NCBI GenBank assembly: GCA_936440205.1
Contig: OW387139.1
Span: forward strand, 3,213,596-3,277,595
DNA from: Lepidonotus clava
Lineage: Eukaryota > Annelida > Polychaeta > Phyllodocida > Polynoidae
Length of the DNA stretch: 64,000 nucleotides
Direction: 5' to 3'
The notes below the pieces were generated by a model. That model searched no databases. It was not told the origin of the DNA and was given only the letters and a program-made list of their open reading frames with translations. The position numbers were made by a program, and so were the translations under genes. Below, one piece after another: positions 22,280-36,400 of the stretch; the first letter of the stretch is position 1, and every line of letters begins with the position of its first letter.

Positions 22280-25200
22280 TTTGGGAGATCTTTTAATGGT
22301 GTGAAGATCAACATGAAGCATAAACTTAATGAAGCAGATTTTGAATTCATTGGCACTCCAGATTATTCAATGATACATATGGATGCTAGATAGGAGCAGA
22401 CTGTGCTCAAATAGTGAGTGTCCCTTTGGGGAGGCTTTGGGGTAAGGGAGGGTCTTGGGAGTAGTGTGGGGGAATGACACCAGGTGGGGCTACTGGTAGA
22501 CACTGGACGCCAGCGCCTCCCTTCTGCTGGTGGTGAAAATTGGAACTAAGTCTGAAACTGAACATGTAACCAGATGCAAAGTAACCCTGTTAACTGGGTT
22601 AGTAACAAAGTTAAATACAAGTGTTTTACATTTTCAACAGATACCAGCATGCACTTTGGGATTAAATTGGATGGCTTTGGCCTTACAATGAGGAACATCT
22701 GAACACAGATTTTGTCCTTGTCCATTTGAAATTAGTGACTCTGGTATAGAACATGATTATTATGATGGTTCATCGAGGAATTCCAATTTTCTCATTGATT
22801 TTAGATCATCAAAGTTACCATTGGACTGTTTAAGTCATCTAACATTTTGAAACATCAATAGCTCATGATTACTTTTCCTTATCACAATCTTTGTAGTATT
22901 AAATCTTATTACCCCTAAGCTAATTCTAAACCAGTTGGATATGGGAAACATATCCAGTCTAACATGGAACTCCACAAGGTAGCAACATGCAGTGACATAT
23001 CGATGATAAAAGGCTTAATGCCGACAGCCAGAGCAATAAACTTTAGAATAGAGTATTACTTTTTAAATGTAGCACAGACATCTTGTGTTTCCTTTGTACT
23101 GAAGGTAACTAACATATTTGTGAATAAATACAAGATTTTAAAACTATATCAATGATGGTTAAAAGTCTTGCTCTGGCTTGCCGAACGCTTTTACACAGCA
23201 GTTGGCCTATGCGCTCTCATCGACAAAAACTAAGTAAAACAACGAAGAAGAGAAGAAGACGGTGATGCTCTATCTCCGATCGGAGGCGGAGCGAAGTAAG
23301 TGTAACCCTTTCAAAAGTTGGGTTTGACATCGAAAAGACTCAGGAGGGTAAAGATTGCAAGTTCGGAGAGGATAGAGAAAGCGGAGTATAGCTTCTACCA
23401 CTGAAAGCATGCTTCGAGGATATCACAGGTGCTAGGGGAGTCAGACTAATCACTCTGAGGTAAGTAGAGGTAAGTAGAGGTAGTGGCAAGAGTGGGTGAT
23501 TAGTGGTATATATTAGAGACTGGTAGATAGTAGTATCTGAGGAAATAAGTTTGTATCAGGCATGGTATGAAAATGGCAGGTTAAGGGCTTAAAAGGAAAA
23601 GCAGTGTGAACTATCTGAATGTTTGTATTTCTACTGAAGTAATATTATCTTCTTTGGCATTTGTATACTACATCTGTGAGGTAAATTTTGAGAAGGACAA
23701 GCCATTTCAGATATAACATTTGTCCAAGTATGTGGGTAAAATTGATTACACATCTATATGGTATTCATAATTTGAAATGGTAGAATATAATGAATGTCTT
23801 GCAAACAAAAGTAAGTTTGTCTTGCTAGGTCCAATCTGGGAGAAATTGATTGAAAAGGGTAAGAAGAGAAAGACTAAGTGAGGAGTTTAGGCCTTATTAG
23901 TAGTATGACTAAGTTGAGGGTTTGGGTTGTCATGCGTAACTGGTGTGATGCTTGAAGGAGAGGAGTAGTAGATGCTTGAAGCGGTACGTAAGGCGTATAA
24001 TATATATAATATATATACAGAAGTAAAACACATGATGGTATATAGACGAGCATGACAAAGGGCCGTACCTTCTCTATACTCATTAACTCATTCTGCCAAG
24101 GGGTTGGTTGGTATGCAAGGTTGATAATATACACAAGTTAGGGTTAGGTTGATTACACCTGATTTCATCATTTTATCATCAGCATCATCAGTCATTATGG
24201 TTGTTATCAGCACTTATGGAGACCTTAAGTTAGTGGGAGGATAGAGGAGAGAGGGGTGGGGTGGAGGCAGGTGGGGAGAAGGTGAGGGGGTTAGCGGAGA
24301 CATCGTACAGGTGAGAGGTAACATGGGGAGGTACAGGTGGGCTCGCACAGGGTAACAGCGTTTGACACCAATGGATTCACCGTTAGTAATCTTTACTGGC
24401 CGAATAAAAACTTTGTCATTTGATTTTACACAGAAGAAACAAATTCCATCGGGGGTCATATGGCAATTTTACATTCATTGCTCTGGTATAGAGTCTAAAA
24501 TTAAGTAGAAAAGGCATTCGTAAGTGTTTCCTACTTAATCTGAATTAAGGGAGGGGATATCTATCCTTGTGCATATATTAATAAATGAAAGACCCCTTAT
24601 ACAATAACCCTGATGGCTTTAAAGAAATCTGAATTTTTCCAAGTATTCGGTGAAAAAGCCAATGTTGGTTACAAACCCTGCATAAAGTTTGGGGCAAAGC
24701 CATACAAACCAAAAGCGAAGTTCTCAGAAACATACATAACCAAAACCCTATGGACCAACCTTCTCGTACAAAATATCTTAGGTTTACCAATGCCTTTGGA
24801 GGTACATAGTCTTTTAAATCTCATACCATTCCTATATCTTTGCCACACTACATTTTGTAAACCTTATCTCTTAGTATTTGTTTAGATACAAAATTCAATG
24901 GACAAAATTGAAAGGATGATGAGCTGATCTATGGTAGCTCCCTGGATTTCCTATATTTGGTGTTCTAGCACTATCAGGGTGCACTTTACACATGTTTTAC
25001 TTTACAAAGTTCTAGATCTAAAGACTAACATTGATACACATTGGACACTGTTTTGAGCTAAACTTGATCCTCCAGATATTTCATTTACATTTTTGAAATG
25101 TTTTGGCTGAGGTGAAGTACCTATTGGGACATGGACTTTTATCAATATAACAAAAGGAATAATAATTCATCTATTTTTAAAGAAAGAAAGTCACAGAGGG

Positions 25201-26640
25201 TAATGTAGAATTTATTAGCTTGTGTAAATTGTCTGAAACAGCTTGAGGCTATTTAGGTCTCATATGTTTGTCATAATACTTCATTTGCTATCGCTGAACT
25301 GAAGAGACAGCTTTCATTTTTTAAAGATTTATTCATTGCGCAAAGGAAACTGGTGACTTTTTGATTTGTATTTTTAAACTTTGCTTTTCCTATAGTGAAA
25401 TTATTTTTCAATCAAAAGGGATGGAAATTGGAAAACAGCCAGAGGAAATCAAGTTAACCGCAGGTTGAATTATCCAACTTTACAGTCTACAATGAAAGTC
25501 CATTATACAAATGTAAAATTGGGAAAAAAGGATAATTGTAAAACATGCTTCAATTATGAATGAGAACTGAATCCACTGTACAGCAGCACTTGACAGGCAT
25601 GAGTATAATAAATATGAAAACATCAACAGAAGGGTTCCAGGGAGATTGCTTACCATAGCTAATTGATATGCTCTCTTATTAAAGAAAAAATGAAAAATAG
25701 CAATTAATAGCAAACACTAACATAAAAAAATCAATTCTTTGCTTATTGGGGCATCATCAATTATAAGCAATTGTGACTTGAAATGAAAGTATGTATATTC
25801 GCTGTTTGTTCTAAATCAAATTTCTGTACCGAAGAATCTTGGTGTTATGGATCCGTCATGCTGTGAGGGTTCGACCCTCGCGGACCAGTGGTCAAGCATG
25901 CAACGATGGTATGTGGACTACCACAGTGTAAGGGGCGGGTAATACTGAACATATCTTGACTGCTGCTGCTACACAAAAAGTAACAATGACTGTCAAAAAC
26001 ACAAAGGCCTGTAGGAAGCTAAGACAATAATAAAGAAGCCAGCAGGCTCTCTGCTGCAGCTGTACATACTAAAAAAGACCCTGGGATCACTGAAGGTTAG
26101 CTTTCCATATACACATGGCATGTTAGCATTGTAAACTTGTGCATTGCATAATAGTCCAAATGTGGCTACTCTTATGACACATAGAGTGCATATCTTTTGT
26201 CAGTGTGGCACAACTATTAACTTAGTTCAGTTGCATTTGCCACTGTTGATATGCACAAAATGCTCTTCGAATTTCCCCCTGCACAATTCGTTGATGACGA
26301 TGCAAAAACACTTTGAGTATAAGGAAAGCCTTCTGAAAGCGGCATACGGATGGAGACACTACTATCTGTGGACTCTTACGTCTAGATCGTTCAAAATTTC
26401 TTTTCCCTTATTGAGCTCTTCTTGGTCTTTCTCCTTGAAGAGCTCGTTCTGAAAATAAAGAGGAGATCGAGCTCAAGGTGGGGGGCGACTACTCACAGGA
26501 ATTCTTCCCGTGGTGGTAGCCTACAAAAACAGGATTGGTTAATTTGGCAATGGTTACGATTCCTCGTACAACTAACTAATAGATGCTCATTTGGCAAAAC
26601 TAAATGATGATAACACATAGGGTAAGAGTTAACTTTTTAT
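22280..26640. other. Gene-free stretch in the 11.3-kb APBA intron
   Basis: No exon was recognised. A GC-richer patch at 23160-23350 has an ATG followed by ten codons to a GTAAGT-type donor (plus strand, near 23266-23300). It is too short to call. An isolated GGGTTCGACCC word near 25870 is not a tRNA. Confidence 0.35.
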
Positions 26641-26713
26641 AACCTTGGCCTTTGGTGACAAAAAGAAAAGTAAAATTTGTGTACAGTGCAGCAGTCATAA
26701 GAAAATTGCCAAA

Positions 26714-26827
26714 ATGAACAAAAAGCTTCAAGTTGGCCTTGTTGTCCTCTTGTTATTAAGTTTCTCCGTAGAAATAAAATTAGCATGGAATTCTCCTGGA
26801 AAAAAAGATGGGCTTCAAAATATATAG
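26714..26827 (+). CDS. Small ORF with signal-peptide-like start (unproven)
   Basis: A 37-codon ORF starts MNKKLQVGLVVLLLLSFS and continues VEIKLAWNSPGKKDGLQNI before a stop. The first 18 residues form a textbook hydrophobic core after two lysines, consistent with a signal peptide or a type II membrane anchor. WNSPGKK resembles an amidation and dibasic cleavage site (Gly-Lys-Lys). It lies inside the 11.3-kb APBA intron on the opposite strand. Longer open frames follow at 26843-27301 (152 codons, the longest in the window) and 27621-27953, but no splice plan joining them is convincing. No family was recognised. Confidence 0.15.
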   Translation: MNKKLQVGLVVLLLLSFSVEIKLAWNSPGKKDGLQNI

Positions 26828-26842
26828 TGTGGCAAATATATA

Positions 26843-27301
26843 GTGTACATTTGGTATCATCTACAGGGTGGAAAAATAGTAAACAGTAGCGAATACTTAA
26901 TAGTCGGTTGGCCTCTAGAATTGATGGATGTTTCTTTCATGCAACAGCGTGCAAAAACAGTGACTTGTAACACAGAAGACAGTAGCGGAGGGAACATTGA
27001 GGGAAACATCAAAGGAAAACTTTCAGAAATGAATATACCTGGAATTGGCTACCAAAATGCACTTTACCCAAGGTCTGCACAAATAAGAAAAGGACAGGCA
27101 AACGTCGGTCACAGACGAAGGTGGCATCGACATGGCATGGGCTTGAGAAATGGTCACAACAAAAGAGTGGGAACCAAAACCAAAGCAGAGGCAGTAGAAA
27201 TTGTGTTAAAGGATGGAAGTCCCTTCCCATCAGGGAGGTATGTGTGGCAGGAAGATTTACAAAGAAATACAAGTGTATCCTTTTTGGACGTTCTCGATTA
27301 G
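26843..27301 (+). other. 152-codon open frame inside APBA intron, unknown
   Basis: This is the longest uninterrupted frame in the window. It has a mid-part rich in Arg, His and Lys (QANVGHRRRWHRHGMGLRN) and a more ordinary C-terminal third (FPSGRYVWQEDLQRN). AT content is lower than in the neighbours. I recognise no domain. It could be a nested single-exon gene, an old processed copy of something, or chance. An AG at the end of CATCTACAG, 26860-26868, could act as an acceptor within its first codons. Confidence 0.15.
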
Positions 27302-28249
27302 TTAAGATATATCAAATACAATACTATTGTATATTCCTAGGTGTATATATATGCTGCTTTCATGGTTTAATAATCTGTTCAAATAGTGAAATCTGTTTAA
27401 ATATGAGAAATCTGGGCAGATTTTCATTAAAATGAAGAACATGGATATTGATACATCAAGTAGTGTGATCTGATGATCATTCTAGTAGGTAATTAAGGTA
27501 ATGAAATTCTGCCCAGATGTATTTTGTGTGTAACACACCCAATTATTACATGTGTGACCATGAGTCTCTGTCTTTGTGGTACAGACACTGAGGGGGTAAC
27601 AACAAATACACACTCCAACTTTGAAGTGCCACACTGCTATTGCAAATAAGAGGTGCAATAATATTAGAGTATCTGAGGATACTCTTCTAAACATGTTGTT
27701 GACTGGGATGGGAATGGCGAACGGGTCAAGGAGAACGGGCGCAAAGAAGGATACAACTCAAGATAGGGAAGCAAACAGTGCATCAGATTATACGGCTTTC
27801 TCAATACTGTTGATTTGCTTAAGTACTTTTGCATTTTCATATATTATTTTGATTTTTAAATCTATAGTCAATCAATGTTTTTTTACTTTCTGGGAATTTC
27901 ACAAATGTTTGAATTCTTGTCAATCTTTAAGGTTCTTAGACTATATTTGGTAACTTGGAAGAATCATTATAAAATCTTATTCTTTTTAACAAAAAATGGC
28001 ACATGGAATTAAAACATAGTCCCCTAGCTAGGAACACATCTGGACTACAACAATCTACTGAACAAACTGCTCAACCACATGCATTTGGTAACAGAGCAAC
28101 AGAGACAAGTTTTGGTATGCAAAAAATAGAAGTGTCTTGTGGAAAGGAATATATTCTAGTATATTATCATTATCGATTATCATCTTTTTGGAGGAAGAAA
28201 TATAGACCACTACCATGCTTAACACTTATTAATACTATATCTTAGAAAA

Positions 28250-31200
28250 CCTTTATAATGTTTCTTAAAAAAATGTGCCTTGAGAGAGCTTGAACTAAAG
28301 ATGAGAAACAAATACTAAAAATTGTTCAAAGGAAAGGTTATAAGTTTGTAACATGCTTAGTTTATAACCAAATAAAGGGATATAGCTATGTAGAAATCAA
28401 GTGTATATGACAGAAATTATATGAAATAAATTAAACATGAACTAATCAATCCAATAATAATTCTACAAAACTACTTGATGTGTGGGTTGTGCTTGAAGGT
28501 CTACCTAAAATGTTTACAATGTGTGAGGTTAACCAACAACGCCTGACTCCCAATCCCCCGAAACAGCAGCCGATCCAATAATAGATTAGCTTTTGGATAC
28601 TGCTATTAAACTGTTCACTTGTTTTTTATGGAAATGGGTTTTCATAAAGGAGTTTTAAATTTCCAATTGGAATTTTGTACTGTGTAGCAAATACAGTGTG
28701 TACTTAATTTTCTGTGAAGTTTTCATACAAAAAAAGGTTTCATGAATCTTAGTATCTACCATGCTTTGAATGAGTAGCTTATCCTTCTTCTAGGAAGAGC
28801 ATTTTCATTTATGAACTCTTTTAGAAAGCATCTATTCTTTTCTTCAAACCAATGACTTTTGGTGCATGAAGTAAATTTGGATTTACAGGATGGAAACCTC
28901 TTAGGATGCCCATGGTTGAAAAACATCCCAGCTCCATAAAGCTCCAATTTGTTTTATCCCCATACTTTGTAAGATAGAAAAGTACCATGGGTAGTCAGTC
29001 AGTGTTGTATACCTTTTGTTGCTGAGATGGGTGAAACTGATATATCGCTTAATGCGATGAGGAGTTTCTCAAACTTACCGAGGCCTTGTTAAGGGTGGAG
29101 AGAAAGGGGTGCTACATGTTAGTTTAAATGTGTCAGAAAACCTATTTGTTATACAGAAGAACATCTATTTTGTTAGACATAAAAAGCAAGTCTTTCACTC
29201 CCTCAATATCCATCTACCAATAGGGATGCCCATCTAGTGGATACATATTTGAAACCTATGCAAACTCTCATACAGATGCAATTCTACTTATTCCAAAGAG
29301 TTTAGCAATGTTCACCTTCCTTAACTAAAGAAACATGTGAAATCTTTACTAAATGTCTGGACATTCAAATTCTTTTTAAGATATTGAATCCATCAGTATT
29401 TTGGGATATTTTAGGCCAGCAGTTATAAATAATAAATAATATTGGGTACAAACAAGATGATTAGAAATTGGTTATTAATTGGTGAGTGGAATCATTTGTT
29501 AACACTATGAAAGTCAATGGAGATGACGGTATCATAAATCTGGATTATGACACGAGCGGGTTACCGCTTTTATCATATGAAACCGTTATGAAGATAATTA
29601 TGCTTAACCAAGCAAGTTGACTTCTGCAAATGCAACTGGAACTAAAGCTTGTATAGATAGGTCAGATTAACCAGTCTATATCTAGTTTATAAACTACATG
29701 CAAAGGTTAAATGTTAAGCCTTGTATTAATAAAGCCTATCAAAGAGGAGTTTGAAAGAAAGATGAGTGAAAGATAAGGACTGCATTAAGCCAACTGTCAT
29801 TATGGTTACAACATTTACGGCATTCTTTTGATTACTAGTTGCGGTTACTATCATGTAACATTCTGAATATTTGGTTTTGATGTGGGTATGAAACACTCCT
29901 TGTACCTTTCTTTCAACTGTTGTGGATATGTTACACTGTAAAGATTCATACTCTAGACTTCTTTTGTAACACATAAACATTGTATGGATGACGTCACACG
30001 ACCCAAATTTAGATGGACACCGTACTGGCGATCAATTTCATATTGTTTATGGTCAAAATGGAAAACATCTAGGTCACATTTATATACCAAATAGTAAATG
30101 CACCGTAAACAAAAATATGCTGATCACCCAAAAGTGGTTCTGTGACATCTGCACAAGCTCTATGATGTTGAAGGTTTTTTTTATGGCTACCACAGGCTGG
30201 ATTTAAGGACATATACATTTGGAGTCAATGCCTGATCTACAGTCTTGGAAAAGAAGCCAGGATTTTACACACGCAAATAATTAAAATTTGTCACTTTGCA
30301 TGCAGTCCAATGGTATCGTATCACAAATATTATTGTGGCATATCAGGAATTTCTAAATTGATTATGAGAAACCTTTACGTGAAAACCGTTCGCATTATTA
30401 CGATAGGCAGAACAGATCAGCCCTCATTGAATCAATCTTCGAAAATAGGGTGCTTTATTTCCGAAAGTCATTTATCCAGCCAGCATCAAGGACCAGAACC
30501 AAATTAATCTTGAGGCTTCTGTATTGTGGGTTTTATCTTTGGTTGCTGTCAATATGAGGATGCATTAATAGAAATATTGTAATTAGTTGTTTCTAGTCTA
30601 ATTAAGTGACACTCTAAACTGGAACGATAACCTGGAGTGGAGTCAATGAAGATTTAACATTCTGATCAGTCTCATAAGTTCAGCAATTCATGACAGATTG
30701 AGAGTTTGAAATACGGGTAAATCAGAAATTAGTACCCAGACATAGATTACTTTAAATGAAAGATATTTGAATTTAGACTTAGTGAAAGTTTAGTTAAGCG
30801 GAAGGATTTATTGAAAGACTTTCCTTTGTTCCTTCAAAAAATATCTAGCTGTATATTCAACTTGTATATAGCTTGGTTGTTTTCCTATTACAAAGTGCCT
30901 GTCTACTACAAATATTCTGTTTCATACTTTTCAGTAAATGGTTCAGTAAAGTTAATAAGATTGTCTTTATAGAGCCTTGAACCCAGATGACAGGCATTTT
31001 AGTAGAATGACCAAACCATCCTGCGCCTGAAAGCACAGACCTTTATCTGTTCTTTGCATCTTATCATTTATTTAGGCTTATATTTATTTAAAAAAAAGTC
31101 TCATACAGTGTAAATATTATTTAAGTATTAAGAGAAATTTCTATTTAAGCAAATGATGCACAATCTTTTATAAATTTATGTAGCTCTTAGAGCAACATCT

Positions 31201-33317
31201 AAATGGCTAAATTTGCTCTTCCGATTGAATGTATTTGGAAATATGCTTCTCTTGAATATTTCCTCCCGAATACTCAGTTATCAACATTTATAACCCTCTT
31301 TGACCTGTATTGTGTGCAGTTGTGAATCGTTGCCGGTGTAGCAGCACTTATCAGCACAAACCTGACAGCGAAGATCGACACACAACGGGCATGCTCTAGA
31401 AAGGGATCCTGGCACATCGCATGTATGTTATCTTTGACCGACAAATAATACAACCATGCTCAACAAACAACTGAGAAGTAAAAACATCCAATTGTCTTAA
31501 GTTATGACATTCTTTTGACCATACAAAATAAAGCATCCTCCTATTTGAATTTCAGTAACACAGGACAGAAAATAAATATATAAACTAAACATGAAGATCT
31601 TTGCAAATCTGAAATGATAGCTGAAACACCTGCAATCCTTTTCTGATAAGTTACTCAAGTATCATCAAGGGCAATCATATCATATATAACACTGAACCAA
31701 AAGAAGGAGAAACACCAAACCATGATTAAAATGATTAAAACACTGCCTGACTGCAAGATTCGTAAGTCAGATTGCGGATAATTTAAAGCCATTCATTTTT
31801 TGTTCCACCGACATGGCACACTTAGCATTACGTTGTATACGTAAAATAGAAATTAGCCTGAGATTCATTATCTTTGGTAGGTGTGTTAACAGTACTCAAC
31901 CTCCTCCTCAAGTATTTGTAGGTAGGCCTAGGAGAAATGTAGAACACTCGCGGGATGAGGCTTAATAGATTAATGAAGTCTAATGCTTTGGATCATATCT
32001 AGATAACCCGACTGTTCATCGTTAAATGCCCATCACACTACTTCTTTCTATTTCTAGTTTGTGTTAGTACCATCTGATACCGAATTCAAAGTAAGAAGGA
32101 GAGCTTACTCTGAAAATTAATAATTTGCTATTTTGTGAAAAAAATGTTTATAAAATGTTTTCCTGTAATATTATATTTGAACCAATTGAACTGATTTTTC
32201 AGGATTTGTAATCAAAATTTGAAGAAAATGATTGTCTAATTTTTCTAAAGCTGATTTTCTTTGTGAATAATACTTCTGATTAAAACAAACCACTGACAAA
32301 AATGTAACAACATATAGAAAATTATATGATACTGTTGGATGTCAGAAAATATTCATTAAACACACATAAATTGACAAAGGGATAGACATATACATCTTTG
32401 GTAGGACAAGCGAACCAGTTCAAAACAAATAACAAGATTTGGAACACAAAATTACATTACACATATTATTTCATATCCTTACAAATGCACTCAACCTTCC
32501 ACCACAATTGGAGAGTGCAGTGGTCTATAGCTCTAGATATCTCATCACAATGGATAGCAACTCTATGTTAAGTGGACTTGGTTCTTGCCATAAACTGAAG
32601 GCCCACTGAAAAATAGTTTGGTCAGTAGATACTATGAGGCCATTGGCCATTAGGCCCAAAAACCTTTCCCTAAACAACATTAGTGAAAAAGGTAGATGGG
32701 CCGGTGAATTTTTGAAGGCCTTTTGCCAGTGGGTCACTAAGCAATAATTCTTGTATTGCAAATAAATTTTATCTTCTTAAAGGATAAAAAAATGGATTTA
32801 CAAATACTGAAATATTACCGCTTCTACCATAGAGTTGATGGCAAAATTGCATGAGAAGCATGCCTGTGGATATAATGACTGTACTCTGCACACACTATTC
32901 AGTTACAGAGTATAGCAGGGGAGCACACAGGAAATGCTTACTGTATACTCATAGTGAACAGCTAATATTGAACACTCATCACATTTAACATAAACTACCT
33001 GAATGGTTGGATTATAGAACAATTAATAGTCAGGAGACATCAAAATGAAATCTTTAGCAACTGCACCAGACTTTAGCTTTTGGAGTAAAAAATTGTGGAA
33101 ATCTTTTGGCAAATAACCAGTCATGGTAGGAGGAAATTTTCATGGTCTGAAATTTGTTATAATACTCTTTGACTATTAATAAGTGACTGAGACTTGCTTG
33201 TTTGTCCAGTTAGCTTTGATTTTGTGAAAACTTAGGCATAAACCTGAAAAGCATTTCAAGGTCTCCCTTTGGTGGATAATACGAACAACGAGAAGATAGA
33301 AAGAGAAGCATAGCCAC
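28250..33317. other. Gene-free stretch in the 11.3-kb APBA intron
   Basis: AT-rich sequence without recognisable genes or repeats. A CRE word TGACGTCA is at about 29988. The 11-residue PTB-loop microexon of vertebrate Mints was looked for by eye and not found. Confidence 0.35.
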
Positions 33318-33469
33318 CTTGATGCGTCCTACTGCCTCCTGTGCCTGCATCATTCGCATGGCCTTAGATGGTGCGCCTTCCGAGATGAGTTGTGTCGAGC
33401 CAAGGTAACGAGCGCGGAACAGCACTCCCTCAATGAGAACTTCATTCCCATCAGGATCACGAACATTCA
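33318..33469 (-). CDS. APBA: APBA exon: first part of PTB domain
   Basis: This 152-nt exon has its acceptor at TTTCCGTACAG and its donor at ATCAAG|GTGGCT. It contributes two bases and then 50 codons, [40 protein letters not shown] and [10 protein letters not shown]. This is the opening strand and first helix of a Mint/X11 PTB domain. The YLGSTQL motif and the [11 protein letters not shown] helix are diagnostic and closely resemble C. elegans LIN-10 and human APBA1 as I remember them. It ends in phase 0 after GRIK, so it can join either of the two 87-nt exons downstream. Vertebrate Mints can carry about 11 extra residues at this junction; no exon for them was located in the 11.3-kb intron that follows. 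Confidence 0.97.
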
Positions 33470-36400
33470 CTGTACGGAAAGGGAGAGAAACACAAGAAAT
33501 CTGAATATGAGTCAATTTCTCATGGATTTCATTTTTGTGATCCAGGTGCAGGGCTTTAATATATGGACAGCTAAAATAGTTACATTTTTTTTGTGATTTT
33601 GATTTTGTCTGATTTTCAGATAGTCCTAACAAAAATGTTTGTGGCAATTATTTGTTAGATATAATACAAATAAGGTATATAAAAGAATAGATAAAGGTGT
33701 GAAAATATGAAAAGGTAATGGAAAAATTAAGATACACAATATTTAAACTTTTGCAAAAAATGAAAGAGGCTTACAACAGTAATCTGAAATAAAAGTGCTT
33801 AACCCGATTGTAATAACCCCATGGAAATTTGTCTATGACTTCTTAGACCAAGCAGCAGTCCCTATTCTCCAGCCTAGGGGAAAGATTGACCTCTTCATTT
33901 TGAAACACAAAAAGTATATATTCACCCTCTGAAACTCACTCCTAAACTTTATAAGCAAGGGATCTATCAAAAGATATTGGCTGAAAAACTGTTGATGAGC
34001 ATCATACCTCTTAAGGGAATTTGGTCACAAAGTTCAAAAGACCACCTTAGCCCCTAGGCCTGTTGCCATGTTTCCCTTGAGTTCATCATTATTTTCTGTA
34101 AAGTATTATCTTGGGGTGAGCGCTTGTCTGTGATAAGCCGCATTAGGATCTCCGTGTTTCCTCGCCTTATCACCCAGGTCCAGCCTTCCGGTTTAGGGGC
34201 TGGAGAACTGTGCGATGTACCAGAAGACAGTCCACGAGTAGGGCCTCGGTTCTGGTCACGCACTAACTGATATGTCAGTGTCTTCTTTGTCTACCATCTG
34301 TGCTTCACCAAGGGGAGGCTTTCATTTACTTTTTAGGGGAGAGGAGGGGAGAGGGAAGCAGTCTTTCATCTTTACAATTTTTCTTTCATATTGCAACTTA
34401 AATTGCCTATTTCACTGCTTGCCTGGTGAACAGTCAGTATTGCCTGTATTATATTGCACACTAACAGCTCATAAAGCAGCAAGTATTGCAAAAGTATTGT
34501 TCCCTGGACTCAAAATAATGGCAAAAGGTGAAACAAAATTAGCAAGGATCTGCCATGTGAAATATCCATTTCCATGTTGGCCTCATAATTCCACAAGTCT
34601 GTATTTTTATGGGGGATTCTTCCTTTCTCTCCCCCCCCCCTCCCTTTTCCTTTCTAGCTGCACTTTGTCCTATTGAGTCAAAATACATGTTCTCATGCAT
34701 CTCCTTTCACTCAGTAGGCTATCTTTCTTTTAAGTTGTATAAATTATGGGAAATATGATTTGCTCAGCGTGCAAACATGGATAGGCTTAAAATGCATCAA
34801 AATAGAAAATGACCCCCTTTGTGAGGTCTATAACCATACCCCTTCTGACCTGAACTTCAAGTTTTACCAAACCCTCTATAGCTATTTACCAAGCAGCTAG
34901 GGCTACAGTAATACACTTTAGCATTACTGGCCAATGGGATCCCATAACCCCAACCTGACTATAACCCCAGGAAGTAGGATGAAACCATATTTAAAAAATT
35001 CTTAACATGTATGAAAGAAATGTGGAAATACATTCTAAAAATATTCTTAAAAAGGATAATGCAAAAAAATCATCAAGAGTACTAGGCACCAAGAAGGACA
35101 TCTAGGAATGGAGAGGAATAAAAAAAGTTTGAAAACAAAGTTTGATGACAACACCGACAACATGACTAAGTTGAAAGCACACACTGCCACCGGCACCAAG
35201 GGGTACGATGTAAATATGACTGCATAATAACTTACCATGAAGAGGGGGGAACCGGGGAGAGCACAAGAGAGAAATGTGAAAACTCAGACGATAGTCGTTC
35301 AACAAGTTTATGCTAGTTTTTTTTGTTGGTTTAGCAAACATACTGTTGAAATAATACATGCATCATACTTGGTAAATTATGGTAACTGAGAACAATAAAA
35401 GAAATTATTATATGGTTTATGCTGAAAATGTTAATAAATCAGGTAATACATGTTGAGCCTTAATAAAGTATCGTGGTAGCAGACATCTACTACACACATG
35501 TAAACTAAAACGTAAACTGATATCATCTCAAACAATGTCCCAATTCAATCTGTGTTATTCCTACAAGCTAATAACAAATCTTAAATAAGTTTGTCTCCTA
35601 TGGTACGGCCGACAATATCGAAAACTAACTGCCCTGACCACCACCCACATGCTCTACATGGATTTGATTACATAGATTACAGAAAGGTTTAAAAGTACGT
35701 TCCTTGTGTTTTTATGCACAGTTCTTAAAAACATTTGAGTCTCAATGTACATTGATAACTGTTCTTTTTTCATTTGTTCCTTTCAAACCCAACTTTCAAT
35801 CCCAATTCTCTGGCTATCATCAACCTCATATCATTTTAATGGTTAACTCACTACATTCATGTCCAAATATCAAGGCTTTTAAGTAGCTTCCAACATTTTC
35901 CCCATCCTAATCCCTACCAGCATTCTCTTGTTTTTTCCCTCTTTTCTGCCTTTCCCCGCCCACCCCATCCACCACCTTTGCCAGTGGCCAGTGCTGCCTG
36001 CTCCACTTTGGCCTCTCATCAATGTCGGTCGCCCCTCCTTCGTCTCCCCGCGGTGATACATCAACAGGTGAGTGAATGGAGCGGGCGGGGTGAGCAGGGG
36101 TTGGCAGGTGGGGTGCGGCCCATGGGAGGTGGGGTAAGCCTGGCCATACTCTCAGAGAATTAATTTTGTACTACACAAAGGACAGTGAGCTGGCCAAAGG
36201 GAAATGGTTGAACAGTACCTTTAAGCCGACCCAAAGTAATCTACTTTCAAATTAACTTCATCCAATGTACCACTGTCATTAGCCTCATTGACTAGCTATA
36301 ATAATGTTCAACTAGAGTAAAAAATTATAGAACTCAAAAACAAATTTTTGTATGTATAAAAATCAATTTAAGGTTTTTAGGCCTTGCATAAAGCAACATG

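Noticed and set aside
23266-23300. ATG followed by ten codons and a GTAAGT donor as a first exon
   Set aside because: Too short to separate from chance, with no continuation found.
25860-25895. GAGGGTTCGACCCTCGCGG as the 3' end of a tRNA gene
   Set aside because: The T-loop is the wrong size and no acceptor stem, D-arm or anticodon arm is found upstream. It is at most a SINE scrap.
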